Part shown: one piece after another, positions 1-9,743 of the stretch
How positions within the stretch are numbered: position 1 is the stretch's first letter
Layout: every line of letters starts with the position of its first letter
Assembly: GCF_040448675.1 (NCBI RefSeq)
Contig: NZ_CP159289.1
Location: 1,860,001-1,924,000 of the forward strand
Source: Dyadobacter sp. 676
GTDB lineage: Bacteria > Bacteroidota > Bacteroidia > Cytophagales > Spirosomataceae
Reading direction: 5' to 3'
Length of the DNA: 64,000 nucleotides
Position numbers and translations under genes: made by a program
The notes under the pieces: generated by a model
Told to the model about the DNA's origin: nothing
Seen by the model: the letters and a program-made list of their open reading frames with translations, nothing else
Database searches by the model: none

Positions 1-1
1 G

Positions 2-676
2 CTTTCCTGTGTCCGTGAATGGGTAAGCGCCCGTGGCGGGCATTCATTGACCATCAAAACCGCCCCGTCATGTTACGACCCTGCCGTGCATCAACTTTGT
101 CATCAAAGCTACCTCGCCGCCGGTTTTTTACCCAATCATACCTATTCTAATCATTATATTCCAATCGACAACAGACCTTTTGAGCAAATAATTGAGCCAT
201 CGGAGAGACGGCGGTTATCAAAAGGCAAAAGGAGTGGCTTGCGGGTGAGCATGAAAACAGGTACTTGTGACATTTCGGCAACGCCGACGCTCTGTCGATC
301 CTATGCGATGCAAGGCTACAAACTACCGGTCACTCCGGAGGGGATAGCACACATTGCCCGGTGTGCACCTGATAACTATCTCTCCCTGGTAACCTGGAAT
401 CGAGAACAGCCAGTGGCCGCTGCATTGATGGTACGTGTAAGCGATACCGTGTTGTACCATTTTCTTTCGGGTTTCCTGCCCGAATTCGGTGCGCTCAGCC
501 CGTCGCTTATGCTTTTTGAAGCGGCGTATCAATTTGGCAGGGATAACAGAGTTCAAATCCTGGATCTGGGCATTTCGCTCGACCATCTTGGTTACGAAAA
601 ACCCGCCCTGGCTGGTTTTAAAAAACGTATTGGCGGTATCGGATGCGATAAAGTTACCTATGAAGTAAACTTTTGA
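2..676 (+). CDS. GNAT/FemAB-like acyltransferase, 5'-truncated by the window edge
   Basis: The reading frame is open from base 2, so the gene starts before the window; an internal TTG at 47 is not a credible start. The visible part is about 224 residues. Its C-terminal half has the feel of a BioF2/FemAB-type acetyltransferase fold: a strand-rich segment around SLVTWNREQPVAAALMV, then FHFLSGF-like and LFEAAYQFG-like helices, ending in LDLGIS and a GFKKRIGG motif. Such proteins transfer acyl or aminoacyl groups in the cytoplasm and are common in Bacteroidota polysaccharide loci, which fits the downstream neighbours. The family call rests on overall pattern only; substrate unknown. Confidence 0.6.
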   Translation, partial: LSCVREWVSARGGHSLTIKTAPSCYDPAVHQLCHQSYLAAGFLPNHTYSNHYIPIDNRPFEQIIEPSERRRLSKGKRSGLRVSMKTGTCDISATPTLCRSYAMQGYKLPVTPEGIAHIARCAPDNYLSLVTWNREQPVAAALMVRVSDTVLYHFLSGFLPEFGALSPSLMLFEAAYQFGRDNRVQILDLGISLDHLGYEKPALAGFKKRIGGIGCDKVTYEVNF

Positions 677-777
677 TACTTTTTAACACCCACAGGGCAC
701 CCTCCCTTCTTCAAGAGGGAAAAATTCCTGATCTTTCCTCTCTCATTCATATAGTCAAGGTTATCTTGTTTAAAACT

Positions 778-2067
778 ATGAACCTGATTCGCAGGGTTAC
801 CATCCTATTCTCTATCATTTGCCTCAATTCCGCGACATACGCCCAGGCCGATCTCGAACGCGGCCTGATTGGTTGTTATCCTTTTTCGGGAAATGCCATG
901 GATTACAGTCCGGTTGCAAATCATGGCCGCGTATCTGGCGCCAAACTGGCTACCGACCGCTTCGGCAATGCTAATTCGGCTTACGAATTTGACGGGTTCG
1001 ACGACATGATCGAAATAAGCCCCGATGGTTTGCAACTCAACAATTTCACCTATTCGCTGTGGGCTAATCCCAATGCGGCTCCCGCCCTCACGACCGCCAT
1101 GTTTCTGTTTTCTGTCGGAAGCGACTATGGCGATCAGCATATTCTTTTTGGAGACCATTATTCAAATGATCGTCATACCGGCTTCTCACACGGCTGTTAT
1201 CTGGGCGTTGCCGACAATATCCTTTGCTCGGGACCGTCGGTGGAACCCATCAAGCAATGGTATCATCTCGTATTGGTAAAAGACGACAATAATTACACTT
1301 TCTACGTCAACGGAAGGATGGTTTGCTCCAACAGCGCGAACGGAAAGACGGCGTTCTACGGAACGGGTACGGTGCGGGCCATGATTGGCGCCCGCAACAA
1401 TTACGGACAAGCCTCGAGTGCACGCATAGACGATATCCACCTTTATAACCGCCCATTGAATAAAGAAGAAATCGAAGCCTTATATAAAGGTCTGAACGTT
1501 CCGTCCGTCCCCTCAACAGGGCAGCTCGTCGTTGATAGGAGTCAAATATGTGGCGGCGAGAGTGTCTCTTTAAAAGTTGTTTCCGACAAACCGGGCTCCG
1601 TTTTCAGGTGGAAAGTAGATGATGTCGCGCAATCAGAATCCTCATCGGTACTGCTGCTAAAAACAGAAGAGCGAAAGTCCGGCTACCAGATAAAGGTAAA
1701 TGTAGCTGTCGCTTTCGACCCGACCTGCTTCACCCAACCATCCGCATTTGAACTGGATAAAACACTCGAAATCAGAAACTGTGTTAACCCTCCGGAGCAG
1801 ACATCCAGCCTCTGGGTACCGGATATTTTTACCCCCAACCAGGACGGCAAAAACGATACATGGAAAATTTACAATGCCGAAAGAATAGAAAAACTACGCA
1901 TTTATATTTTCAATCGGTGGGGTGAAGTGATTTATTATTCGCAGGGATACACAACAGAGTGGGACGGCAAGTATAGAAATGAACTTGTACCTTCCGGCAA
2001 TTATCCGTTCCGTATCTTATCGGGCGAAAAGCTGGTTAAAGAGGGCAGTCTGATGGTCGCCTACTAA
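778..2067 (+). CDS. Secreted LamG-domain protein with T9SS type B sorting domain
   Basis: About 429 residues. I chose the ATG at 778 because it opens a clean signal peptide (MNLIRRVTILFSIICLNSATYAQ); the frame is open back to 673 but without a credible start. Residues about 25-235 are a concanavalin A/LamG jelly-roll, starting at LIGCYPFSGNAMDYS and including FTYSLWAN and ARIDDIHLYNRPL, a fold that usually binds carbohydrate or protein. A short Ig/PKD-like region follows. The last ~85 residues are a gliding-motility-type C-terminal (CHU_C, type B) sorting domain with VPDIFTPNQDGKNDTW and FNRWGEVIY. The protein is therefore predicted to leave through the Sec system and then the type IX system to the cell surface. 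Its ligand is unknown. Confidence 0.9.
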   Translation: MNLIRRVTILFSIICLNSATYAQADLERGLIGCYPFSGNAMDYSPVANHGRVSGAKLATDRFGNANSAYEFDGFDDMIEISPDGLQLNNFTYSLWANPNAAPALTTAMFLFSVGSDYGDQHILFGDHYSNDRHTGFSHGCYLGVADNILCSGPSVEPIKQWYHLVLVKDDNNYTFYVNGRMVCSNSANGKTAFYGTGTVRAMIGARNNYGQASSARIDDIHLYNRPLNKEEIEALYKGLNVPSVPSTGQLVVDRSQICGGESVSLKVVSDKPGSVFRWKVDDVAQSESSSVLLLKTEERKSGYQIKVNVAVAFDPTCFTQPSAFELDKTLEIRNCVNPPEQTSSLWVPDIFTPNQDGKNDTWKIYNAERIEKLRIYIFNRWGEVIYYSQGYTTEWDGKYRNELVPSGNYPFRILSGEKLVKEGSLMVAY

Positions 2068-2076
2068 TTCCGGAAG

Positions 2077-2722
2077 TTATATCCCCAGGCAATTTCCATC
2101 CCTGTAAAACACACTTGAACAAAATTCGTAACCAACAATAGGGCCCATACCACGAAAATCCAAGCTCCGGAAACCGTTCGCATACAGCAAATCCTTCGCC
2201 TCCTGGTACCAGTAGCGCTCCGAATTGTCCAAAATCAACACTCCCTCGGGTGTGAGATAATTCACCGCGTAGTTCACACATTTAACGCGCTGCCGTCCGT
2301 CGACAATAATAATGTCAAATTTGGCACCAACCTCTCTCACCGCCTCCACATACGATTTACCCAGGGACCTTTCAACAAGTTTGACATTATCGGGAAGCTT
2401 TGGAGCAATGATCTTGATCCATTCGTGATCATGCTCAACTGCATTAATTGAATGCACTCTTTTGCTGTACCAGCGGGTAGAATTTCCCGAGCCGTATTCA
2501 AATACCCGGAAGGTCGCATTCAATCGCGGTTCCAGAAAAAAAATGAATGAGTAAGTATACCAAGGAATCGGATCGCCGTTGGCATCCACAGACATTCTCT
2601 GTGAAAAGCTCCGGAACCAGCCGTATTGTTTCAGGGCACTATCGATATACAACTGGATACCTCCCCCCCAAGCCCACGGCATTGAGTAAGTCCCAGCTAC
2701 GCTTTTTTAATAATTGGATCAT
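2077..2722 (-). CDS. SAM-dependent methyltransferase (frameshifted)
   Basis: Class I methyltransferase with a Rossmann fold. The SAM-binding motif is VFEYGSGNSTRW; an acidic strand IIIVDGRQR and VLILDNSERYWY follow. The frame holding the body starts at an ATG at 2682, but a better N-terminus lies in another frame from ATG 2722 (MIQLLKKRSWDLLNAVGLGG). The two join if the run of seven Gs (2663-2669 on the plus strand as C) is shortened by one, giving 214 residues in a length divisible by three. Proteins of this type sit in glycan loci and may methylate sugars, but the acceptor is unknown. The gene is convergent with the LamG gene, 9 bp away. Confidence 0.75.
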
Positions 2723-2857
2723 CTCATTGTATCTGCCCCTGCCACGATTGAACGATGCGTGTAGGGCGACTTCCGAACGTTTTGCTTACAGCGGGCAAAT
2801 ATACTACATTAGCAGCCTAAATTTTTTCAGCGACGCTGCAAAACCTCAAAGAGCTTA

Positions 2858-3743
2858 ATGAAGTTAAAAACGATCAAGACGATTCTGAGCCATCCGTTGA
2901 ATCAGCACCAGAAACTTGCAGCCTTGCTGACATTCTTTAAAAGGGGGATAATCATTCGTTTGCACCGACATCCCATTGTATACCCGTTTGTCGAAGACAC
3001 ATCCCTTGTTGTGGAAAAAGGGATGTCGAGCGCTGAACTTCAAATATATACAGGGCTCTACGACCTGCATGAAATGCTCTTTCTAATGCATTATCTACGC
3101 CCGGGCGATACTTTTGTCGATGTAGGCGCCAATGTGGGAGTTTATACCCTGCTCGCCGCAGGTGTAGCTGGCGCGGACGCAATCGCTTTCGAACCGATAC
3201 CCTCCACATTTTCCAAACTCCGAAGAAACATTGCTTACAACGCTTTGCTGGACCGGGTGGATTTGCGTAATCTTGGCGTAGGCGATAAAGAGGAAACGCT
3301 CGTATTTACCAGCAATCTGGATGCCACAAACCATGTCGTCAGCAATGAAAACGACCTGCACGGGGCTACTACCAAAGTGCATGTGGATACGCTGGATCAC
3401 CTTCTGACCGGCAAAAAAAGCTAGTTTTCTGAAAATCGATGTGGAAGGATTTGAAGCCAATGTGATCAATGGCGCTCCTGATACACTTGCCAGCCCCGAT
3501 TTGAAAGTTATCATTATGGAAACAAACGGCCTGTCGGATCAATACGAATTTGGCCAAAACTATCTTCACGACAAGTTATTGTCCCTGGGATTTATACCGC
3601 ACAGCTACGATGCATTCAAAAGAAACCTCCAAGAGGTTTCGACAACAGGTGCGCAGAATACCATATATCTGAGAGATTCCGGCTTTATTAAGGAACGCCT
3701 TCAAAGTGCGAGGAGAATTCGTTTCCGCGATATGCTTGTTTGA
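2858..3743 (+). CDS. FkbM family methyltransferase (frameshifted)
   Basis: FkbM-type methyltransferases O-methylate sugars or polyketides using SAM. The N-terminal part carries the glycine-rich SAM loop FVDVGANVGVYTLLAA and the acidic FEPIPSTF motif. The reading frame then hits TAG at 3421. Removing one A from the run of seven at 3413-3419 converts ...TGKKS-stop into TGKKASFLKIDVEGFEANV, which is the family hallmark (FLKIDVEG), and gives 294 residues ending at 3743. I regard it as one gene with a +1 homopolymer indel, either a sequencing error or a recent mutation. A second, intact FkbM gene lies at 7530. Confidence 0.88.
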
Positions 3744-3867
3744 TACCCTACTCAACATACCGATGACATCCCCATCTGTTTCTATGTGGTGATTAAACCG
3801 CTTCGTTCACACGGAATTCTTATCGGCCAACAATTGATTACCGACTTCGGATATACGGGCAATCTCC

Positions 3868-5364
3868 TTACAGCAAGCGTCGCTTTACATTATTAAAGAT
3901 CATCTCTATTTCCTTTGACACTCTTAATTTTAGAATCAGTATAATAAATACGAAGCACAGAAATGCAGACCTAAGTAAAATGGCGGCCATTGCCGACCAT
4001 TTTGATATGGTATAAGCCGGTTCCAGATACGTGGCGAGGTAAAGTACAGTCAAAACCAGAATAACTTTCAGCGTACCTGTTGAAAAAGGCTGTATATGGA
4101 ATTTACGCCAGACTACAATTAATCTGGAAAGAGAATAAAAGAATGTCGTTACCATTGTGGCTATCGCCGCACCGACGAATCCATAACGGGGAATAAGTAG
4201 CACATTTAATACAAAGCCAAAAACAGCCGATCCAACAATAAGGTAGGTTGCATACTTAAAAAACCTGGAATATAGAATAATCTCTGTGTTAAGGCCTGTT
4301 CCGGTATCAAACACTTTGACCAGCGCAAGAAAAAGAACCACAAGTTTTCCTTCCCTGTAAGTCTCACCCTTGGGAATAAGGTAGAAAATCTCGTCAATGC
4401 TACTCCATATTAGTAAAAAAATCAGCCCTCCGGCAATCAGTTGATTCAGTGCCGATTTACTGTTGACTTCCTGAACGTAGCCATTATCCCCTTTACTCAG
4501 CGAAGTCGCCAGCAATGGAATGGATATTTGTGCGATTGCCTTTTTTGGAATTTCTATTACGCCTGCAATATAGGCGGCAATAATAAATATGCCCGTCTGA
4601 ATAAGGCCACGTTCGCCAGCCAACATCGAGCGATCGATAAACAGCATCAGATTTACACCTATTCCACCCAGGATGGTAAACGTTCCATAAGCCAGCATAT
4701 CGCGAAAGAGAGTCCAGGTGAGGATTTTCCGGTTGGGTCTATACCAATACCACCTGCCAAGTTGTTTGATGTAGACAATCAACGAGACGACGCCCAATCC
4801 ATATGAAGCAATTACCAGAGTGAGCATCAATTCGAAATTTATCCAACCAAATCCATAGATAAGAATTATCAATACATTGGCTAGCCTTAAAAAAACCTCG
4901 CGAATAAAATTGGGAACGGCAATTCGGGCATTGTTGCGGCAATAAGCCTCAAGTACCGACAAATAGAGCCAAAACAATGTAAGCGGTATCACCAAGATGT
5001 GGTATTTCAACAAAAGGGGTGAATTTTCGGAGTAATATTCCCTAATCCAATTCGAACAAAGCAGATACAAAATCGTGAATAGCATCCCCCCTACAAAAGG
5101 AAGCCCTAATATAAACGGCAATATTCCATTATGCCCAAGTTTATCGTTCCGGAATTTATTAAAGAACTTATCGGCAATAAAAGGAGTACCTAAATGTGCG
5201 AAAGCGGCAAAAAGTAAACTATTCTCAAAAAGAAGGCGGGTTAAAGCCAGTTCCTCTACCGATAAAAATTTGGTAGACACATACATTTGATTGATGATAC
5301 CAATGCCAACTCCAATATAAGAGCCTAATCCGGCCTTCAGACTTTGTCGAACAATTATTCCCAC
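3868..5364 (-). CDS. Oligosaccharide flippase / polysaccharide biosynthesis (Wzx-like) membrane protein
   Basis: 498 residues with about 12-14 hydrophobic segments spread over the whole length, the pattern of the MATE/MOP-superfamily flippases that move undecaprenyl-linked sugar units across the inner membrane. Typical features are the short N-terminus leading into a first helix (LKAGLGSYIGVGIGIINQMY), the segment IDRSMLAGERGLIQTGIFIIAAYIAG, and the late LLIPRYGFVGAAIATMVTT motif conserved in Wzx-like proteins. It ends with basic residues (NNVKRRLL). Translation starts 6 bp after the end of wecB on the same strand, so the two are probably co-transcribed. No Wzy polymerase is visible in the window. 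Confidence 0.88.
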   Translation of the reverse strand: MGIIVRQSLKAGLGSYIGVGIGIINQMYVSTKFLSVEELALTRLLFENSLLFAAFAHLGTPFIADKFFNKFRNDKLGHNGILPFILGLPFVGGMLFTILYLLCSNWIREYYSENSPLLLKYHILVIPLTLFWLYLSVLEAYCRNNARIAVPNFIREVFLRLANVLIILIYGFGWINFELMLTLVIASYGLGVVSLIVYIKQLGRWYWYRPNRKILTWTLFRDMLAYGTFTILGGIGVNLMLFIDRSMLAGERGLIQTGIFIIAAYIAGVIEIPKKAIAQISIPLLATSLSKGDNGYVQEVNSKSALNQLIAGGLIFLLIWSSIDEIFYLIPKGETYREGKLVVLFLALVKVFDTGTGLNTEIILYSRFFKYATYLIVGSAVFGFVLNVLLIPRYGFVGAAIATMVTTFFYSLSRLIVVWRKFHIQPFSTGTLKVILVLTVLYLATYLEPAYTISKWSAMAAILLRSAFLCFVFIILILKLRVSKEIEMIFNNVKRRLL

Positions 5365-5370
5365 TATGAT

Positions 5371-6474
5371 TTATTTTGTATACTTTTTCTTTACTATCTC
5401 CGCAATGCGTTCCGAAGCAAATCCGTCCCATAGCGGCGGCAATGAAGTTTGCTTTTTTTCCTCGTTAAGAATTTTCTTGATAATACCTATTGCTGTATCG
5501 ACTGCTGCAACGCCACCAACCAGGTAGTTGCTTCCTCCTTCGGTGGTAGCCGGGCGCTCGGTGTTTGCCCTGAACGTCACACAAGGAACATCCAGAAAAG
5601 TAGTTTCTTCCTGAACACCACCGGAGTCCGTTATTACCAGAATAGCATTAGCCACCAAATTGAAAAATTCCAGATATCCCTGCGGCGCAAGCAATATCAA
5701 TCCATTTATTCGCTGAACCTTGTCCCAAAAACCATGGCGTATTAAACTGGATTTTGTACGTGGGTGAACGGGAAAAACCACCGCTCCGAGGTTACTGACG
5801 GCCTCTATCAAACCTATCAACTCAATCAATGCCTGGGACGAATCCACATTGGACGGCCGATGCATCGTCATGACGAAATAGGCATTGCTTTTTAAACCCA
5901 GGCGCTCGAATACCGACAACTCCATTGCGCGACCCTTACAGTAAATAAGGGAATCGATCATCACATTGCCGACAAAATGAATCTTGTCCGCCCCGATATT
6001 TTCACTTTGCAAGTTCGCTACGGCCGACATTTCCGACACGAAGAGCTCATCGGAAATGTGATCTATCAGGATTCTGTTTATTTCTTCCGGCATTGCCTTA
6101 TCACCGCTCCGTAAGCCGGCCTCTATATGAGCTACCTTCACCGCCTCTTTTACCGCAACAAGGGCACAAGCCAAACTCGAATTGACGTCGCCCACGACAA
6201 ATACCATATCTGGTCGCTCGTTCAGAAGGATCTTTTCGAAACCCAGCATGATATTCGCAGTTTGCTCCGTATGCGAACCGCCACGGATGTTTAGAGAAAA
6301 ATCCGGATCAGGAAGACTCAACTGTCTCAAAAAAACACGGTACATCACGTCGTCGTAATGCTGCCCCGTGTGAAGCAATTTAACGGAAAACTCCGGGTGT
6401 TTTGTAAAGGCCCTGTACAGCGCCGCCACCTTGACAAAATTAGGCCGGGCGCCCATCACGCATATAATCTTCAA
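5371..6474 (-). CDS. wecB: UDP-N-acetylglucosamine 2-epimerase (non-hydrolysing)
   Basis: Interconverts UDP-GlcNAc and UDP-ManNAc in the cytoplasm, supplying ManNAc or ManNAcA for surface glycans. At 367 residues it is close to the family length. Seen motifs: N-terminal GARPNFVKVA, TGQHYDDVM, VVGDVNSSLACALVA, HIEAGLRSGD, the MTMHRPSNVD segment, and the substrate-binding run ITDSGGVQEE followed by TERPATTEGGSN. It begins with TTG at 6474; no in-frame ATG extends it further and the product then begins at the family position (LKIICVMGARPN). A TACCTTTG -7 promoter element lies 24 bp upstream. It heads a two-gene unit with the flippase. Confidence 0.94.
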   Translation of the reverse strand: MKIICVMGARPNFVKVAALYRAFTKHPEFSVKLLHTGQHYDDVMYRVFLRQLSLPDPDFSLNIRGGSHTEQTANIMLGFEKILLNERPDMVFVVGDVNSSLACALVAVKEAVKVAHIEAGLRSGDKAMPEEINRILIDHISDELFVSEMSAVANLQSENIGADKIHFVGNVMIDSLIYCKGRAMELSVFERLGLKSNAYFVMTMHRPSNVDSSQALIELIGLIEAVSNLGAVVFPVHPRTKSSLIRHGFWDKVQRINGLILLAPQGYLEFFNLVANAILVITDSGGVQEETTFLDVPCVTFRANTERPATTEGGSNYLVGGVAAVDTAIGIIKKILNEEKKQTSLPPLWDGFASERIAEIVKKKYTK

Positions 6475-6497
6475 CGACTTGAACGACAGTTATTCTG

Positions 6498-6505
6498 CAA
6501 AGGTA
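6498..6505 (-). promoter_or_regulatory. Putative -7 promoter element for wecB
   Basis: Read on the minus strand, this is TACCTTTG, matching the Bacteroidota -7 consensus TAnnTTTG, 24 bp before the wecB start. A TTTG lies upstream but with a spacing of about 15 nt, shorter than usual, so the -33 half is uncertain. Confidence 0.55.
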
Positions 6506-6560
6506 GCATTGTTTGACCAGCAAAATGCTGCGTCCTGACTTTTTGCTACTTTGTGTTTTA

Positions 6561-6592
6561 TTGTGATTTGGAAACGAATCAGCCTACTTTTG
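6561..6592 (+). promoter_or_regulatory. Putative promoter for glycosyltransferase gene at 6623
   Basis: TTG at 6561-6563 and TACTTTTG at 6585-6592 are separated by 21 nt, the usual Bacteroidota -33/-7 arrangement. Initiation would fall near 6599, about 24 nt before the ATG at 6623, and this excludes the TTG at 6596 as a start codon. It is divergent to the wecB promoter only 60 bp away. Confidence 0.6.
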
Positions 6593-6622
6593 TAATTGGA
6601 AAATCCGATACTCGCGATCCCG

Positions 6623-7516
6623 ATGCGCTTTTACGCCCCTGTTGTTCTTTTTTGCTATAATCGTCCGTTACATTTGCGTCAGACTGTGGAAAGTCTGCAA
6701 ACGAACGCATTGGCTTCCGAAAGTGAGCTCTTTGTGTTTTCCGACGGACCGAAACGCGAGCAGGATGCGCAGGCAATCCGCGAGGTAAGACAGTTTCTTA
6801 CTGGGATCAAAGGCTTTAAAAAGATAACAATTTTTGAAGCCGAAAAAAATAAAGGCCTCGCCGCCTCGGTCATAGAGGGGGTCGGTCAGGTGCTTTCCCA
6901 ATACCCGAAAGCGATCGTACTCGAAGACGACATGCTCAGCACTTCGGATTTTCTTTCGTTCATGAACCAGGCGCTCGATGTGTATGCCCAACGCGAGGAC
7001 ATTTTTTCCGTCAGCGGCTATACTCCGCCTGTTCAATTCCCTCAAAATTATCCGCATGGCGTATATCTTGTACCACGCGCGAGTTCGTGGGGGTGGGGCA
7101 CGTGGGCGCACAAATGGGCGAAAGCCGATTGGCAGGTGACAGATTTTGCGGCCCTGAAAAACGATCCGGGGAAGCAGAAAGCATTCAACCGCGGTGGCGG
7201 GGACCTCTGGCCCATGCTCGCCAAACAGCAACAGGGGATAATCGACTCCTGGGCGATCCGCTGGACTTATTCGCAGTTCCGGAATCAGGCGTACGGACTC
7301 TACCCCGTCCATTCCAAAATCAGGAACATCGGAACCGATGGCAGCGGGACTAATTTTACATTTAAATCGTCGGGATATGGTCAGGAAATGATCGAGGGGA
7401 ATGTCGCTATGCCAGCCGACCTCATGCCGGATGAAAATATCATCCGGATATTTAAAGACTATTACAAGTTGCCATTCCTTTTAAAAATAAAAAACCGGGT
7501 CAAATACGGCATTTGA
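6623..7516 (+). CDS. Glycosyltransferase family 2-like protein
   Basis: About 297 residues. The N-terminus (YAPVVLFCYNRPLHLRQTVESL) is the first strand-helix unit of a GT-A fold, with SDGP following as the nucleotide-binding segment and LEDDM as the metal-binding acidic motif near residue 95. The later SSWGWGTWAHKW segment is typical of a bacterial glycosyltransferase subgroup often found beside FkbM methyltransferases. It probably adds a sugar to a lipid-linked or surface glycan in the cytoplasm. The gene ends 13 bp before the FkbM methyltransferase on the same strand. Donor and acceptor cannot be read from the sequence. Confidence 0.85.
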   Translation: MRFYAPVVLFCYNRPLHLRQTVESLQTNALASESELFVFSDGPKREQDAQAIREVRQFLTGIKGFKKITIFEAEKNKGLAASVIEGVGQVLSQYPKAIVLEDDMLSTSDFLSFMNQALDVYAQREDIFSVSGYTPPVQFPQNYPHGVYLVPRASSWGWGTWAHKWAKADWQVTDFAALKNDPGKQKAFNRGGGDLWPMLAKQQQGIIDSWAIRWTYSQFRNQAYGLYPVHSKIRNIGTDGSGTNFTFKSSGYGQEMIEGNVAMPADLMPDENIIRIFKDYYKLPFLLKIKNRVKYGI

Positions 7517-7529
7517 TCAGAGAACCAAT

Positions 7530-8336
7530 ATGTACTGGCTTCGCTACCTGCTTAAAGAACCTTACCACGCGCTCAGTTCCGCCCCGAACCGGGAGTTTAT
7601 GGGGCTGCTGTTTAAATACGGCAACCGCCCGCGCTACCAGTTGACCGAAGTGGCGTTCAATGGTTTCAGGCTGAACGTGCCCGACGCCATGTCGTTTCTC
7701 TGGCAGCACAAGGAAATTTTCGCAGACGAGTTCTATTATTTCGAAACAACACAGCCACAGCCTGTTATTTTCGACTGCGGAGCGAATATTGGAATGAGCG
7801 TTCTGTATTTCAAAAAACTATACCCCCACGCAAGGCTCCTTGCGTTCGAAGCGGAACCGGCGATCGCGTCGCTGTTGCGGCGCAATCTGGAAGCCAATGG
7901 GGTTAATGATGTGGAAATCATCGACAAGGCTGTTTGGACTAACGAGGACGGTATCTGGTTCGGCAGCGAGTCGGCGGACTCATCCTCTATTTACTCCACA
8001 TCCCAAAAGCGCAAAATCGATTCCATAAGACTCAAAGGATACCTGAAAAAAGAAACGAGGATCGACTTCCTGAAAATCGACATTGAAGGAGCGGAAATCG
8101 ATGTCCTGAACGATTGCCGCGGCTCGCTTGCACATGTGCAGAACCTGTTTGTGGAGTTTCACTCCTACATCGGCAACCCGCAAGGCCTCGCCGACGTAGT
8201 GAAGATATTCGAAGAAAACGGCTTCCGCTATTATATAGACACCAACCAGCACCGGCTTCGCCCGTTTGTGAACCACCGCTACCGGGGTAACGATGTGATG
8301 GACCTTCAACTGAATATCTTCGGTTGGCGCGAATAG
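7530..8336 (+). CDS. FkbM family methyltransferase
   Basis: 268 residues and intact. The SAM-binding loop is IFDCGANIGMSVLYF, followed by the acidic LAFEAEP strand end; the FkbM signature FLKIDIEGAEIDVL lies near residue 187. The C-terminus keeps the expected LFVEFHSY and HRLRPF segments. It lies 13 bp after the glycosyltransferase gene, so they are probably translated from one mRNA and act on the same glycan. It is convergent with the nucleotide-sugar dehydrogenase gene, 6 bp apart. The methylated position is unknown. Confidence 0.9.
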   Translation: MYWLRYLLKEPYHALSSAPNREFMGLLFKYGNRPRYQLTEVAFNGFRLNVPDAMSFLWQHKEIFADEFYYFETTQPQPVIFDCGANIGMSVLYFKKLYPHARLLAFEAEPAIASLLRRNLEANGVNDVEIIDKAVWTNEDGIWFGSESADSSSIYSTSQKRKIDSIRLKGYLKKETRIDFLKIDIEGAEIDVLNDCRGSLAHVQNLFVEFHSYIGNPQGLADVVKIFEENGFRYYIDTNQHRLRPFVNHRYRGNDVMDLQLNIFGWRE

Positions 8337-8342
8337 CCTCCT

Positions 8343-9608
8343 TCAAAGTCGCGAATCGACCATTTCCTGGGGTAGAACCGATTTCAGGTCGTATATCACC
8401 GAGTCGGACGCCGTAAACTCCGTAAATTCCATCGACCGGAACTCCTGGTGTGCCACGGCAAGTACGACGGCTTCATACTTTCCTACGGGCCTATCCAGCA
8501 GCGCGATGTCGTATTCCGCCAGCACCTGCTCACCCGACGCCCACGGGTCATGGACGTCCACTTTCATTCCAAAGTCGGTCAGCTCGCGAAAGACGTCGAT
8601 AACACGTGTATTGCGGATGTCCGGGCAGTTTTCCTTAAATGTAATGCCCAGAATGAGCACACGGCTGCCTTCTATCCTGTGCCCCTTTCGGATCATCAGT
8701 TTGACGAGCTTGTTAGCCACAAAAACACCCATCATATCATTTACCCTTCGGCCAGAAAGAATTACCTGCGGGTAATAACCCAATGATTCTGCTTTATAGG
8801 CCAGATAGTAAGGGTCCACGCCAATGCAATGCCCTCCTACCAGTCCGGGTTTGTATTTCAGGAAGTTCCATTTGGTAGCTGCCGCTTCGAGCACTTCTGT
8901 TGTGTCGATATTCATACGGTCGAAAATCAGCGCCAGCTCGTTAACGAACGAGATATTTACATCGCGCTGCGCATTCTCGATGGCTTTCGATGCTTCCGCG
9001 ACTTTAATGCTGGATGCCGGGTGTGTCCCCGCTTCGATCACCGACGCATACAGGCCATCCACAAATCGCGCCACTTCCGGTGTCGAGCCGGACGTAACCT
9101 TTTTAATTTTCGTAAAGGTATTGATCTTATCGCCCGGGTTGATCCGCTCGGGAGAGTAACCACAAAAGAAGTCCTCATTGAACCGAAGGCCGCTTTCGCG
9201 TTCCAGCACCGGGACGCAGTCATCTTCCGTGCAACCGGGGTACACCGTCGACTCATAGATCACCACATCTCCTTTTTTAAGCATTTGCCCGATCATCTCG
9301 CTTGCTTTGAGCAAGTGGGTCAGGTTAGGCTTTTTGTAATGATCGACCGGCGTAGGTACCGTAACGATGAATACGTTGCATTTCTTCAATACCGACTCGT
9401 CCGAAGAGAATTTGAGGTTAACGGCCTTCTGCAAATCCTGTCGTGGAATCTCCTTGGTATGGTCGTAGGCGTCCTTTAACTCCTGAATACGCCTTTCATC
9501 GATATCGAATCCCGTCACGGGATACTTCCCGCTGAAAGCGACCGCCAACGGCAAACCGACATAACCAAGTCCGATAACGGCAATCCTGACATCTGATCCG
9601 GGTAACAT
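8343..9608 (-). CDS. Nucleotide sugar dehydrogenase (UDP-HexNAc 6-dehydrogenase type)
   Basis: 421 residues. It oxidises the C6 hydroxyl of a UDP-hexose or UDP-HexNAc to a uronic acid with two NAD+ per turnover. Visible parts are the Rossmann motif VIGLGYVGLPLAVAF, VPTPVD, ESTVYPGCTED, the FCGYSPERINPGD segment shared with WbpO/TviB-type enzymes, the catalytic cysteine C261 in VGGHCIGVDPYYL, and the C-terminal domain with ILGITFKENCPDIRNT. The nearby WecB makes UDP-ManNAc, so the product could be UDP-ManNAcA (WecC-like); UDP-GalNAcA (WbpO/TviB-like) is equally possible and the sequence alone does not decide. Confidence 0.92.
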   Translation of the reverse strand: MLPGSDVRIAVIGLGYVGLPLAVAFSGKYPVTGFDIDERRIQELKDAYDHTKEIPRQDLQKAVNLKFSSDESVLKKCNVFIVTVPTPVDHYKKPNLTHLLKASEMIGQMLKKGDVVIYESTVYPGCTEDDCVPVLERESGLRFNEDFFCGYSPERINPGDKINTFTKIKKVTSGSTPEVARFVDGLYASVIEAGTHPASSIKVAEASKAIENAQRDVNISFVNELALIFDRMNIDTTEVLEAAATKWNFLKYKPGLVGGHCIGVDPYYLAYKAESLGYYPQVILSGRRVNDMMGVFVANKLVKLMIRKGHRIEGSRVLILGITFKENCPDIRNTRVIDVFRELTDFGMKVDVHDPWASGEQVLAEYDIALLDRPVGKYEAVVLAVAHQEFRSMEFTEFTASDSVIYDLKSVLPQEMVDSRL

Positions 9609-9743
9609 GGAAGGTACATTAATGAATGTTGGGGCATAAAACTAGGCATATTTCAGGCCACCAAAAAATTATCGGCAACTGCGTTACCAAAGCTTTATTT
9701 GAACGTATTCAAATAAAGTACTGATACTATCGTCTTCAACTCT

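Noticed and set aside
2663..2669. Phase-variable switch in the methyltransferase gene
   Set aside because: A G7 run can switch expression, but the same kind of break appears in housekeeping genes across the window, so a shared technical cause is more likely.
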